From Hirsutella rhossiliensis (lineage: Eukaryota > Ascomycota > Sordariomycetes > Hypocreales > Ophiocordycipitaceae): a DNA stretch of 64,000 nucleotides. A model generated the notes under the pieces. The model searched no databases and had not been told where the DNA came from. It worked only from the letters and a program-made list of their open reading frames with translations. The stretch covers positions 4,216,001-4,280,000 of the forward strand of contig NW_025408671.1 in the NCBI RefSeq assembly GCF_020360975.1. The letters are read 5' to 3'. The translations under genes were made by a program, and so were the position numbers. Shown here piece after piece: positions 22,511 to 32,430 of the stretch (positions within the stretch are counted from its first letter, which is position 1; every line of letters begins with the position of its first letter).

Positions 22511-22522
22511 TACTATCAAGAT
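22511..22522 (+). promoter_or_regulatory. Self-priming-type primer binding site
   Basis: TACTATCAAGAT directly abuts the LTR end. It is perfectly complementary over 12 nt to 22449-22460 inside the LTR. This matches the Tf1/sushi mechanism, in which the 5' end of the element RNA folds back to prime reverse transcription instead of a tRNA. That the RNA starts near 22449 is inferred. Confidence 0.75.
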
Positions 22523-22526
22523 CACT

Positions 22527-22598
22527 GAAGACATTGAAGACACTGAAGACACCGAAGACACTGAAGACACCGAAGACACCGAAGACACTGAAGACACC
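22527..22598 (+). repeat. Eight-copy 9-bp tandem repeat in the gag leader
   Basis: Unit GAAGACAC(T/C), eight times in a row; the first unit reads GAAGACATT. In frame with gag it encodes (Glu-Asp-Thr)n. It lies between the primer site and the likely gag ATG at 22641. Confidence 0.9.
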
Positions 22599-22640
22599 AA
22601 ACTGAGTCCCGTCGAACTATTGGCGTTCAGCGAAGTCGCG

Positions 22641-23894
22641 ATGGCCGAAGATAACAACAACATGCAGCCGGACGTCCTCAGCGCCCTGGTTGCCGAGATA
22701 CGAAGTCTGAGAGAAGAGAGTTCCCGAAGAAACACCCAGTTTGAAGAACGTTTTATTGCCCTGGAACTCCAACAACACCAGCAAGCCCGTTCGTCTGAAC
22801 TCCTAGAGCCAACGCCATCTGTCACCCCGGCTGTCCCCATTGAGGACACTCGTGTGGTCGCCACTCACAACCCTCACCCAACCAAGCGCCCCAAATTACG
22901 AGACATACCGAAATTCGGCGGCGACAAGGCCCAGTGGCGAAGCTGGAAACTAGAAACCGAAGGAAAGCTACGAGTCGACAAAGAAGCCCTTGGAGATGCA
23001 GAAGGCCACTTTATGTACATCTTCATGAGCCTAGAAGGCAAGGCTAAAGACAACGTGACCACATTTGTGGAGATGCAAACCGAGAAGAAAACGTTCAATG
23101 TTGCTGAACTACTCAACCGCCTCGAATTGCTGTACGGGGAGAGGGATCGCAAGCAGAGAGCTACACGCAACCTGCATTCGATTAAGCAAGGAGAGAATGA
23201 ACCGTTCACGTCCTTTTACCCCCGCTTTGAGAGGGAGATCGCCAATGCCAACGCCGAGTATTGGCCAGATGACAGCAAGATTTCCTACCTCCAGGAGGCA
23301 CTAAACGATAAAATGAAAGCAGCCCTCATAGGCTCTGACCCCTCTGCCATCAGCAGCTATGTTGGGCTGGCGAGGAGGTGCGATTCGCTGAGCAGCCAGA
23401 TGGAATTGTTGGGTCAGTGGAAAAGGCCTCGAGGCAACACAAAGAGTTCGGACAACTATGACAACCACCAGAATCATGGAGGCCAGGCTGCCCAGAAACA
23501 GCCTGGCCAGAAAACCGAAGTTAGACGAGAGGATATGATGGAATGGGAACCAACTCTACAAGCATCCGCGAAAGTGAACGCTGCGCGCACCCGCAGTGAT
23601 AAGAACACATATGGTTACCAATCCAAGCGACCAGAAGACCAAGCGCTGTTGGGCAAGCGTGCCAAGTGGGTCGACCAGGCCGAGATGGACGCCCGTTACC
23701 GTGAAGGGCGTTGCCTCCGTTGTGGAAGAGACAACTGCAGAATCGAGCGCTGTCCATTGGCTGCGCCTATCCGACCCGCAAACACGACCCGACGCACTCA
23801 GGTCAATGCCGTGACCCCGTCACGACCAGCGGTCACTAAAGCCGAGGTCGCCGAAGACGATACTTCTTCTCATAACGATGAAGATTCAGACTAG
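22641..23894 (+). CDS. gag: Chromovirus Gag (intact frame, 417 aa)
   Basis: Structural protein of the retrotransposon particle. The frame is open from within the LTR (22482), but ATG 22641 (MAEDNNNMQPDVLSALVAEI) is the more likely start because upstream codons are the EDT repeat. A retrotransposon gag domain (about residues 95-260) shows IPKFGGDKAQWRSWKLETEG, YGERDRKQRATRNLHSIKQG and FTSFYPRFEREIANANAEYW. Near the C-terminus is a zinc-knuckle-like cluster CLRCGRDNCRIERC, not a standard CCHC spacing. It ends in an acidic tail (AEDDTSSHNDEDSD). This is the only complete frame in the element. Confidence 0.9.
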   Translation: MAEDNNNMQPDVLSALVAEIRSLREESSRRNTQFEERFIALELQQHQQARSSELLEPTPSVTPAVPIEDTRVVATHNPHPTKRPKLRDIPKFGGDKAQWRSWKLETEGKLRVDKEALGDAEGHFMYIFMSLEGKAKDNVTTFVEMQTEKKTFNVAELLNRLELLYGERDRKQRATRNLHSIKQGENEPFTSFYPRFEREIANANAEYWPDDSKISYLQEALNDKMKAALIGSDPSAISSYVGLARRCDSLSSQMELLGQWKRPRGNTKSSDNYDNHQNHGGQAAQKQPGQKTEVRREDMMEWEPTLQASAKVNAARTRSDKNTYGYQSKRPEDQALLGKRAKWVDQAEMDARYREGRCLRCGRDNCRIERCPLAAPIRPANTTRRTQVNAVTPSRPAVTKAEVAEDDTSSHNDEDSD

Positions 23895-23917
23895 GGACAC
23901 GCGGCGGCTGTGAGAGA

Positions 23918-26900
23918 ATGGGATGTGAGCGGAAAAGCAAAATGGACGGAGAACCGTTCATAGCAGACGTCAGGGTGAACGGCACAGACTTCGTGCCATC
24001 TCTTGTCGACTATGGCTGCCTCTGCTACGGCGCGGTTAGCAAGCGCACATTTCACTCTCTCCAGTTGCCACATATACGCGTCCAGCCGCGCATCTTGGAG
24101 AATGCAGCGGGAGACGGCAAGGAGGTCAAAATCGACAAGATCACGTATGTGTCGATCGACCTCGATGGACATCAGCAGCATCGTGTTTTCATGTACGTCA
24201 TCGACGATCTGAACTGGGATATGATCCTGGGTAAACGATGGATGGAAGACCAGGATGTTCACATCCATGCGAAGGAAGGATATCTCGAGATCGGGTCCAA
24301 TGGAGTTCAAGTACGAGACCGACGACGTTACCAGCCTCCACAGCTAGATGTCTCTAATGTCATGGCCGCAACCTTTTAGCAGAAGCACGCCGTGACAAAC
24401 GCAAAGGCGGCATTGGAGTTCACTCGGTCACGATGGCGGATATTGACAAGGCCTAAGACCGAAACCGAAGACTGACGTAATGGAGAAGCTGCCACCACAG
24501 TACCACAAGTGGTCTCGAGCTTTCTCTCAGCAACTGGCCGACCAGCTGCCCCTCATCGGCCAGGTGTGGACCTGAAGATCGAAGTGCTGAAAGACGAGCA
24601 TGGCCGAGAAGCCCCTACCCTGGGGACCGCTTTACAGCATGTCCCGCGAGGAGCTATTGGTACTACGGAAGACTCTCACAGAACTACTCGACAAGGGATT
24701 TATTAGAGTCAGCAGCTCGCCAGCCGCGGCACCAGTCCTTATGGTGAAGAAGCCCGGCGGAGGCATCCGCTTCTGCGTGGATTACAGAGGTTTGAACCAT
24801 ATAACGAAGAGGGACCGCTATCCCTTGCCCTTACTGAGCGAGACCTTGCGAACGATAGCCAAGGCAAGGTGGTTCACCAAGGTAGATGTTATAGCAGCGT
24901 TCCATAAGATCAGGGTCGCCCCCGGCGACGAGGAAAAGACAACTTTCAGAACGCGCTATGGATCCTTCGAATGGCTGGTAGTTCCATTCGGCCTGACAGG
25001 CGCACCAGCAGCCTTTCAGCGGTACATTAACAGCGCGCTCCAGGATTACCTAGACGATTTTGTGTCAGCATATATCGACGATGTCCTGATCTTCTCCTCT
25101 GGAAGCCTGCAAGACCACCGCGACAAGGTCGGCAAGGTCCTCCAACGACTGATGGACGCCGGGCTGCAACTGGATATCAACAAGAGTGAATTCGAAGTCA
25201 AGGCTGTGAAATACCTTGGGTTTATCATCGAGGCGGAGTGTGGGATCCGAGTCGACCCTGAGAAGGTTGAGGCTGTGAAGGAATGGGCAACCCCGACGAA
25301 TGTTAAGTCCGTGAGGAGTTTTATTGGATTCGCGAACTTCTACAGGATGTTTATGCCAGAGTTCTCGGTGATAGCGGAGCCGCTAACGCGGCTAACGAAG
25401 AAGGACGTGCCATTCCGTTGGGATGAATTGTGCGAAGAAGCCTTCGAAGCTCAAGGACTTGTTGATCACGGCTGATCCTTGCACACTTCCATCCAGAAAG
25501 GAGACTATCGTGGAAGCAGACGCTTCAGGATTCGCGTCGGGAGGCGTGCTCTTGCAGAGAGATGATAAGGATGGACTGGTACGACCTGTCGCATACTTCT
25601 CGAAGAAACATTCGGCAGCCGAAGCGAACTACGCTATCCATGACAAGGAGCTACTCGCCATTCTCAGATGTTTGGAGCAGTGGGAACCAGAGCTACGGGC
25701 AGTAGAGCACTTCAAGATCCTAACGGACCACAAGAACCTGAGGTACTTCTACTCGGAAAGGAGGTTGACAGAGAGACAAGTGCGGTGGTCGGAGTTCCTG
25801 TCCAGGTTCCAATTCGAGCTCGAATGGAGGCCGGGCCGCAAGGGCGGATTGCCTGACGCACTCTCGACGGGACCAGGATATGCCGGCCAACTACTCCGAT
25901 GAACGACTAAAGGGACGCATTATGAGGCTATTCCAAAATGATCACCTTAGAAGGTCCCAATATCGACATTGTCTACCAACACCGAGGTGCCCAGGAAATC
26001 AACTTCGGAAAAGAGATCAGGATATTTGAAGATGAGGAGTTACAGCAGCTGTGGCACGCCGCACGGCAAGAAGACAAGCTTTATCAAGAACTCACGAAGC
26101 TGGTAGCAGATGGAGCGAAGAGTGTGCCAACAGACTTACAGAAGGAGAAGGTTGTCAGCATTTCAGAATGCTCATTAGACAATAGAGGCCTGCTGTGCTT
26201 TAGAGAACGCGTCTGGATACCCGGTTCGGAGCCGCTACGTACAAAGATCATCCAGGAAACTCACGACTCTCATATCACCGGACATCCTGGAAGGGACCTC
26301 ACGTACTCGACTCTGTCGAGACGCTTCTTCTGGCCGGGTGCCGCTAGCGATGTACGTCGGTTTGTGCGCAACTGCGAGGTTTGCGGACGAAACACCATCT
26401 GGAGGATACAAAGAAAGGACTCCTAAAGCCGCTCCCTATTCCGCAACGCATATGGAGCAGAAATTACCATTGACTTTATTACTGACCTCCCACCGTCGGG
26501 AAAGATGGCGCGACGAACTGCATGGTGGTCACGGACCGACTCACCAAAGGCGTCGAACTCGAAGGATTGAACGATATTTCCACAGAAGCGGTTGCAAGAA
26601 GACTCTTCGAACGACACTACCCTGTCCATGGCATCCCAACGGCTATAACCAGTGATCAGGGTCCCCAGTTTGTCAGTGGTATGTGGAAAAGTTTCTGTCA
26701 GATGCTAGGGATCGAGCAGCGGTTGTCGACGGCGTACCATCCACAAACCGACGGTGCAACAGAACGAATGAACCAAGAGGTAGAGAGGATTCTTCGGATA
26801 TGGACGAATTATCTGCAGGAGAACTGGTTAGACTTGCTTCCAATCGCGATGGCGACTATTAACGAGAGGAAGCAACCTCCACCGGACTGAGTCCGTTCTT

Positions 26901-27575
26901 CTTCATGCACGGCTACCACAACGAGCCAATCCAATTAGTTGAGCATCGAAGAACGGAAGACACGACGCAGGGGGAAGCGACAGCGGAGGATTTTATTCAG
27001 AGACTACAGGACGCCACGGGTTTGCGCAAGCAGATAGCTATGGCCCAGGAAATACAGCAAGCGCAAGCCAACAAGCACAGGACAGCCGCACCGAGATACG
27101 AGCCTGGGGATTGGGTATACCTCAACGAGAAATGTCAAAACATCGCGACCCTGCAAGAAGCTCGATTGGCTACATGCCAAATATCAAGTGCTCGCGGAAG
27201 TTAGCCCACATGCCTACAGGTTGGATGTGCCTGGGCGCATCCATCCAGTCTTTCACGTCGACCTACTCCGGCCAGTCCCCGGGCCCCATTGCCTTCGCAG
27301 AAACTCGATCAAGAGAGTGCCCCACCGGTGCTGGTGGACGGCGAAAAGATGTACCTTGTTGAAAGAATTCTGGATGAAAGAATGGAAGGTACGCATAAGA
27401 AGGTGCTCGTAAAATGGCATGATTACTCGCAGCCTACGTGGAACCCCTTACTACTATTCGACACACCGATGCATGGAAGCAATGGAAGAAGCATAAAAGA
27501 GTGTCACCTTCTCAAGTCATCTTGCCACAGATTGCCACGACCCCGGAAGAGGAAACGTTGGAAGGGAGGAGGTAA
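23918..27575 (+). pseudogene. pol: Chromovirus Pol: protease, RT, RNase H, integrase, chromodomain (frameshifted)
   Basis: The protease is at 23918-24379; its active-site box reads LVDYGC, where a DSG/DTG-type triad would be expected, and ILGKRWMEDQDV follows. RT is at 24600-25475 with FCVDYRGLNHITKRDRYPLP and the catalytic AYIDDVLIFS, ending early at a frameshift near 25,430-25,475. RNase H is at 25423-25902 (IVEADASGFASGGVL, LTDHKNLRYFY, GGLPDALST). Integrase starts at about 25,938 with the HHCC finger (SHITGH ... CEVCG) and is broken near 26,410. The core resumes at 26,522 with ITSDQGPQF and TDGATERMNQEVE. Further breaks lie near 26,890 and 27,200. A chromodomain follows at about 27,330-27,450 (LVERILDERMEGTHKKVLVK, then WHDY). 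At least five lesions. Confidence 0.9.
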
Positions 27576-27764
27576 TGTAACGGGCAAGCCGCTTTAACGG
27601 CGGCTGCGCACCTAGCTTCTAGAACCTTCCATTGGCTCGAAGCTATAAAATGCTATTGTGCTCTCATGTAGTAGATTCTCTTTCTTTCTTTCTTTCTTCT
27701 CTATCTTGATAGTAAACAGCATAGGGACTAGTTAGTTGTATCAACTCACTAGAGGCCTTTCACA
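27576..27764 (+). repeat. Right LTR of the chromovirus
   Basis: 189 bp, the same sequence as the left LTR apart from a base or two. It is preceded by a purine tract (GGAAGGGAGGAGG) that serves as the polypurine tract, and followed by the GTTTG duplication at 27765-27769. Confidence 0.95.
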
Positions 27765-28238
27765 GTTTGCGGGCGGTAAATACACACTGCGGTGCATCCG
27801 GTTCTCAAACTCTCCAAATGGGTACACGTTCGATACCGCCAACAACGCCTCCCGCCTAAACTGACTTCTTTTGCCGTCGTTAAAGAGCCAGTTACCAGTC
27901 ACTAAAACCAGCCGATATATGACCGGGTTGCCGAGTCTCTCCTTTAAGAGGAGACTAAAGGCTTCTTGTAGTCCAATAGACTTAGTTAGCTTCACGGCAC
28001 TCCTTGGGCCTCTATTGCGTTCCTGTATACTATGGTGCGATAGAAATGGCGTAGGAATGCCCTGCCGGTCGAACATGCTTATCGAAAAGAGGAAATTACC
28101 CGCCAACAGCTCTTATTCCTATATCTAACGGAACGACTGTAGAGCCTCCAAGTCCCGCCCGATGGTCTCGAATCCCTCGCTTTGCAGGCCGACGACGCTT
28201 TGGTCGTTCTCGCCGAGTAAACTAAGAAACTCCTCCAT
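27765..28238 (-). pseudogene. 5' fragment of the TPR/NB-ARC-like gene split by the chromovirus
   Basis: From ATG 28238 the frame reads MEEFLSLLGENDQSVVGLQS. It passes three stops near 28,100-28,120 (codons TAG, TAG and TAA, each one C-to-T or G-to-A change from Gln or Trp). It then continues SISMFDRQGIPTPFLSHHS, FSLLLKERLGNPVIYRLV and REALLAVSNVYPFGEFENR. This is the winged-helix-like region that precedes the TPR repeats in fungal NB-ARC/TPR proteins. With the insertion and one target copy removed, it is contiguous with 22320 in the same strand and frame order. No P-loop is seen upstream, so the gene was either already truncated or is more degenerate further up. Confidence 0.72.
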
Positions 28239-28599
28239 GGAAATATTATTTATCTAAATAAAGGCAGCCGCCTAGACGAGCGCAAGCGGCCGATGCTCCG
28301 CACAGCGGCACCATAGACCGCGACTCTTCGCCTCTTAGACGCTAACCAAATTTAGTAATGCCAGAGAGGCTTGCATGCCTAGTATCGGGGATACATTTAA
28401 ATCTGCCCTTCCTAGCAAGGTACTCAGCCTTTTCGTCCGCAACTCATCCAAACCTCAAATAGTGAACTACTACCACCATGTCGTTGCTATGCCGAAACTT
28501 AGTTTAACCAGTTTCCATTTTAGCTAAATCACAACACTAGACAGTTTGAAACTAGGCCTACGTTAAGTGTCGTTGGGGTTATTGTGGCAAGGGGACTAT
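28239..28599. other. Unassigned sequence upstream of the TPR fragment
   Basis: No gene is recognised. It may be the decayed N-terminal (NB-ARC) part or promoter of the broken TPR gene, but I find no motif to prove it. Confidence 0.35.
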
Positions 28600-28782
28600 C
28601 TAGGTGGTCTGCGAGGCTGTTGTCTGCGGGGCTGTCGTCTGCTTGGCCTTGGCTGCCTTGAGTTCCGCATCGAGCTTTTTATACTCATGATACCACTCCT
28701 TCATCTGTGCGTTCGTACCCCCTGCCGTAAGTTTTGCGGAGATTTCGGCCAATTTCGATGCGATTTCTTGTGCGGAAGGCAT
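28600..28782 (-). CDS. Small predicted protein, 60 aa, helical, unknown
   Basis: An ATG-initiated frame beginning MPSAQEIASKLAEISAKLTA, then MKEWYHEYKKLDAELKAAK, with a Thr/Gln-rich tail (APQTTASQTT). The amphipathic Lys/Glu/Ala/Leu pattern looks like a folded helical hairpin rather than a chance frame, and the start has A at -3. It resembles the short helical hypothetical proteins common in Hypocreales, but I cannot name a family. The tail is encoded by a short repeat (CTGTCGTCTG-like). Confidence 0.4.
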   Translation of the reverse strand: MPSAQEIASKLAEISAKLTAGGTNAQMKEWYHEYKKLDAELKAAKAKQTTAPQTTASQTT

Positions 28783-30458
28783 GGTGGCGGATTGACAGTT
28801 GGGAACTCTGAAAGCTCTGAATGGAGATGGCGAGAATATTCAGGTTGCTTGATTGAGAGGGAAGATGTATTCGCGTATGTCTATGATGGAAAAGGATTGG
28901 CGCGTGGCTGGCGAGATTATACCCACAAAGCAAAGTAAAGCAAGTACGTAGGGTAGTAGGTTGGTTGATTGAGGGGGAAGAAAGCAAGCCACGGAATCTT
29001 CGGCCCTTTTGAAATGCGGTAGGGCCAACTTGGGTCACGTAATTAAGTTAGAGCACGTGCCCGGTCGCAGCGGCTACTCCGTCGCTATCCGTAGACCAGC
29101 CAGGTCTGGCGCTGGCATTCGTGAATGGCTTCACCGGACCTGAGTGAGGCCAGCCGCAAACCCACCGACACCTGCATGGTCTATTTTGAGTAATCGTATT
29201 GGGCGGTGAAGTTCTTTGACGAGTCCGAGGGATGTTTGCGAGCGTCGCATCCCAGTGCCGTTTCATCCCACTGCTTACGTCCTGTTCCAAGGCTGGTGCT
29301 ATTGGGCTGACAACCACCGCCAGAATGTCGCGCGCGCGTATAGAAACAATGGTGTTGTCTGGCAGCCAGGCTCGCCCCCATCATTTAATCATCTGCCATC
29401 GTGACTGGCCGGCCATCCTCCTCTTCGCCCGGAGACGGCCGTGAACTGCTGGCATCACACCAGCTTTAACTGGCGGCGAACAGGCGGGCCCCATACGAGT
29501 GAGCCTCGGAGAAACCATGTTGGACGTAATCTTGTCCTGCAAGCCAACGTGAGGAGTTCTGGACTTTCTATAAGAAGGGCATCATGCCCCCCCTCCACAG
29601 AATCCCTCTTCTCGGCGGGGATATAAGTCAGCCTGCAAGAACGGTGGCCTCAGCGAGGTAGTCTTTTCCCTATTATTATACCACCTGTCGTGCATTTCCG
29701 ACCTATATATCTCGTTCCTACCTTGACCTATCCCGCCAAATCGCCACCATGCTCAGAAGTCAGGAGAAGAGCAATGCTAAGAAGGAGAGCAAGACGGATA
29801 TGCCGAACCGAATCTCTCGAGAATATAGAGAGATTTAGAAGCAACTTCGACAAGGCCATCACCAGTTTTGCGACGGTGACGACGACTGCACGGTCCAGTG
29901 GAACCCCCAAGCCCCCTACGATCGGAATGACTGGGAAACCAGCTCACAGATTGTGTGGGCAGGTGTATGCTGGCAGACTTTCATGTCTGTGTTGAATTTT
30001 GCTTCGTATGGCCGGCAGAAAGTATAGCAGCCAGCTATTGTAATTATATGCAAGAGCTTGGTTCACGAATTCAATATTTCATGCTTCAGGTACTTGGCTT
30101 GGAGGCGCGTGCCTTGTGTGTCTGAGGCGCGTTAAGCGGAACGTTGGTACGAGGGCCCTGGAACGACTTGTTTTCCCGCCCCTTCACAACTGAGTTATAC
30201 TTGAAACACGTTCCACTATACAGGCGTCCCTTATATGCTATACTTTGCTGTTGGTGTACACCGTGATTTAGACGCACGAGTCTGGAACCGTCCTGTCATC
30301 ATGGTACGCGCCCGGTCAACATTGTCAAGGTCAACTTTCTGGTTTCCATGTTGTAAAACACCGGGCAAGAATTCTCAAGGAAAGCCTTGCCCGCTCATAC
30401 CCCAGGACCCTGGCCCTGGCCTACTCCAACCACCCGGACATGCTCGGACTAATGACGC
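28783..30458. other. Gene-poor region upstream of the small ORF and downstream of the P450
   Basis: No convincing gene. A short plus-strand frame starting at about 29,749 (MLRSQEKSNAKKESKTDM) is broken by TAG near 29,836. It then continues as QFCDGDDDCTVQWNPQ, possibly a decayed small gene. There is a TATA-like GATATAAG near 29,619 upstream of it. Otherwise nothing identifiable. Confidence 0.35.
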
Positions 30459-31990
30459 TCACCGCGGCCGAAATCGTAGATACAGTGGAGGTTTATCCCA
30501 AACAATGAACATGCGCTGCTTCGCCTGCCAGTCGTCCTGGCCCGGAAGTAAATCGAAATCGAACCGGTGGAGCAGTCGAGCAGTTACCAGTCGGATCTCC
30601 GCAAAGGCCAGCTTCTGTCCAAGACAGTCACGGGGTCCGTAGCTGAAGGGCTTGCAGACAGACAGGCGATCACCACCAAACTTCGCACCATACTGTGGAT
30701 GATTTTCTGGCAGCCATCGCTGTGGACGAAAGCAATCCGGTTCCACAAAATGATCCGGGCTGCGACATGTGGCTGACAGATGAACGGAAATGCATGTCTG
30801 ACAAAGTTAGTTAGCTTGGAAACGGTCGGTCAGCTTTGACGGCGCTCCATCCTTCAACATACATCTGCTGGAACATTGTGTCCGTTGATGACATCGCCGG
30901 GGGATATTCTTGTTGGTATCTCGGGCGAGGGCGGGTAGATTCGCAGTGTCTCCTCAATGCAAGCGTTTAGAAATGCCAACAACGCGCAGTTGCGAAAGTC
31001 AATGTCGGATTCCGTTGTAAACTTGCTTCGTATCTCTTCTTTCAAGATGCCGTAGACTTGTCGGTTCTGAGCCAGGTAGAAGAATAGTCCCACCAAAGCT
31101 GTTGCGCTCGTATCGCTCCCTGCAACGACGAGAAGGAGCGCATTCGACATCATCTCCTGTTCAGTTATTCTATTCTCCCCATCTCGAGGTGCTTCGAGGA
31201 AATGGGTGAAAAAGTCGGAGCGGCCGTCTCTTCCCTTGACACCACGGCTGATTCTAGATATGGCCCTTTGTTGCGCCCAGGCTTGGATTTCCATGAACTT
31301 GCGGAAGAGTGGAATTTTGTTCATAATCCGCGAAGATATTTCCAAACGGTAGGCCAGGAGAATTCTCCGCAAAGCGTTCTCCAGCGGGTGATAGCTTTTT
31401 GTTTCTAAACATTGGAAATGCTCGCAAAAGGTTAAGTCTCCAATAATGTCAAAGGTTGTAAACTTGAACCAGTCCACAACATTAACCGCTTGACCGCCAT
31501 CAGAGTACTCAGTCATTAGTTGTATCAGCTTGTCGACATATTGCGATATGACTGGCTCCTGGTCACCCAGGGCCGATTCGCTGAAACCACGGGCCAGTTG
31601 CCGCCGCTGCCATCGGTGCGTGTACGACGACGGAGCTCCTATGATGCTGTATCGGCCTTCGGGGCCATGGAATCCAGGTTGCTTTAGATACTCTTGCTTC
31701 CCAGGCCGGTTGGCGAAAACCTCTGGCCACGCCGGAGACCCGTCGACGGATAGGTGGCTTGGTCCAATCCGGACAACAGGGCCGTACTTGCGGTGCAGTT
31801 AAGAGATGTCTCTGACCCACAAGCCCGTGACGCAGTTCCGCCAGAGATAAGGTATATACGTGGCGGACAGTAACGGGGGACCTAGGAACTTAGATAGAGG
31901 GTGAAACCAAAGCCGGTAGACGCATACCGCCAGCCGATACGCAACCACCAAAATGAAAATATCAGGTTTGGCCGGGAGAAATTTCCGGAA
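30459..31990 (-). pseudogene. Cytochrome P450 with one in-frame stop (likely pseudogene)
   Basis: Microsomal-type fungal P450. Read from the right, an N-terminal anchor and proline region (IFILVVAYRLAVCVYRLWF, HPLSKFLGPP) leads in one frame to LHRKYGPVVRIGPSHLSVDG. A TAA at 31799-31801 interrupts it just before LHRKYG; CAA-to-TAA would explain it. From there to 30863 the frame is intact. The I-helix is VVAGSDTSATAL and the K-helix EETLRIYP. An intron (30862-30798, GTATGT donor) leads to the last exon (30797-30459) with FVEPDCFRPQRW and the haem loop FSYGPRDCLGQKLA. The true start is not clear: an ATG at 32028 is in another frame. There is no adjacent pathway gene, so its substrate is unknown. 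Confidence 0.85.
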
Positions 31991-32354
31991 GTGAAACTTG
32001 CCAGTGCTACGAGGCCGACAATAAGCATGATGCTTTTTGTAGGCTTGCGCCTATTGCTCGACTTGTACTTATGCGGTGCTGCCAGGCTCAATACACAATA
32101 GGGATTGATGCTCTCAAGGTGCTTTGGAGTTGTATTTGCTGCTGTGTTGAGACGGCAGAGACCCCGCTGGTAGCCAGAAATGCACATGCCAAGCTTTATA
32201 TCACCCTGTGCCTTGTGTAACGAGGAGAAGATAATGTCTTCTCCCCTCCCCTGGCCCTTTCAGACTCGGCAAATCAGGAACCGCCGTTGCCGCTATGCTG
32301 CAGCTGCCGGGCGGGGCCTATCGTTCCCGCTCGCCGCTCCCACACGTATATCTA
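31991..32354. other. Boundary between single-copy DNA and the AT-rich repeat block
   Basis: Contains the putative 5' end of the P450 gene and no other gene. Composition switches to CA/TG-poor, AT-rich sequence shortly after 32,440. Confidence 0.5.
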
Positions 32355-32430
32355 CGAAGTATGTACAGAGGAAGCCTTCAAAAGTTATCGGCCACGCTAA
32401 ATTAGACCCTATAAGGAAAAAGGAAGTAGC
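32355..32430 (+). repeat. Left terminal inverted repeat of the Tc1-like element
   Basis: Matches the reverse complement of about 33,810-33,880 plus 59,505-59,516. Differences are mostly C/T or G/A, as RIP produces. Confidence 0.75.

Larger units (their letters stand above)
22321..27764 (+). mobile_element. Ty3/gypsy chromovirus (5.4 kb), near-identical LTRs, disrupted pol
   Basis: LTR-flanked element with TG...CA ends and target duplication GTTTG at 22316-22320 and 27765-27769. The order is gag, protease, RT, RNase H, integrase, chromodomain, which defines a chromovirus. The LTRs are 190 and 189 bp and differ by only a base or two, near the GCGCCGCC/GCGCACC site, so insertion is recent by LTR dating. 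Pol nevertheless has several frameshifts, so this copy is not autonomous as read. CA and TG dinucleotides are normal here, so it has not been RIPed, in contrast to elements beyond 32 kb. It interrupts a TPR/NB-ARC gene in the opposite orientation. Confidence 0.93.

Noticed and set aside
29690..29995. 101-codon plus-strand ORF
   Set aside because: Arg/Ser-rich with no domain; another frame there is equally plausible but stopped, so I list the region only as unassigned.
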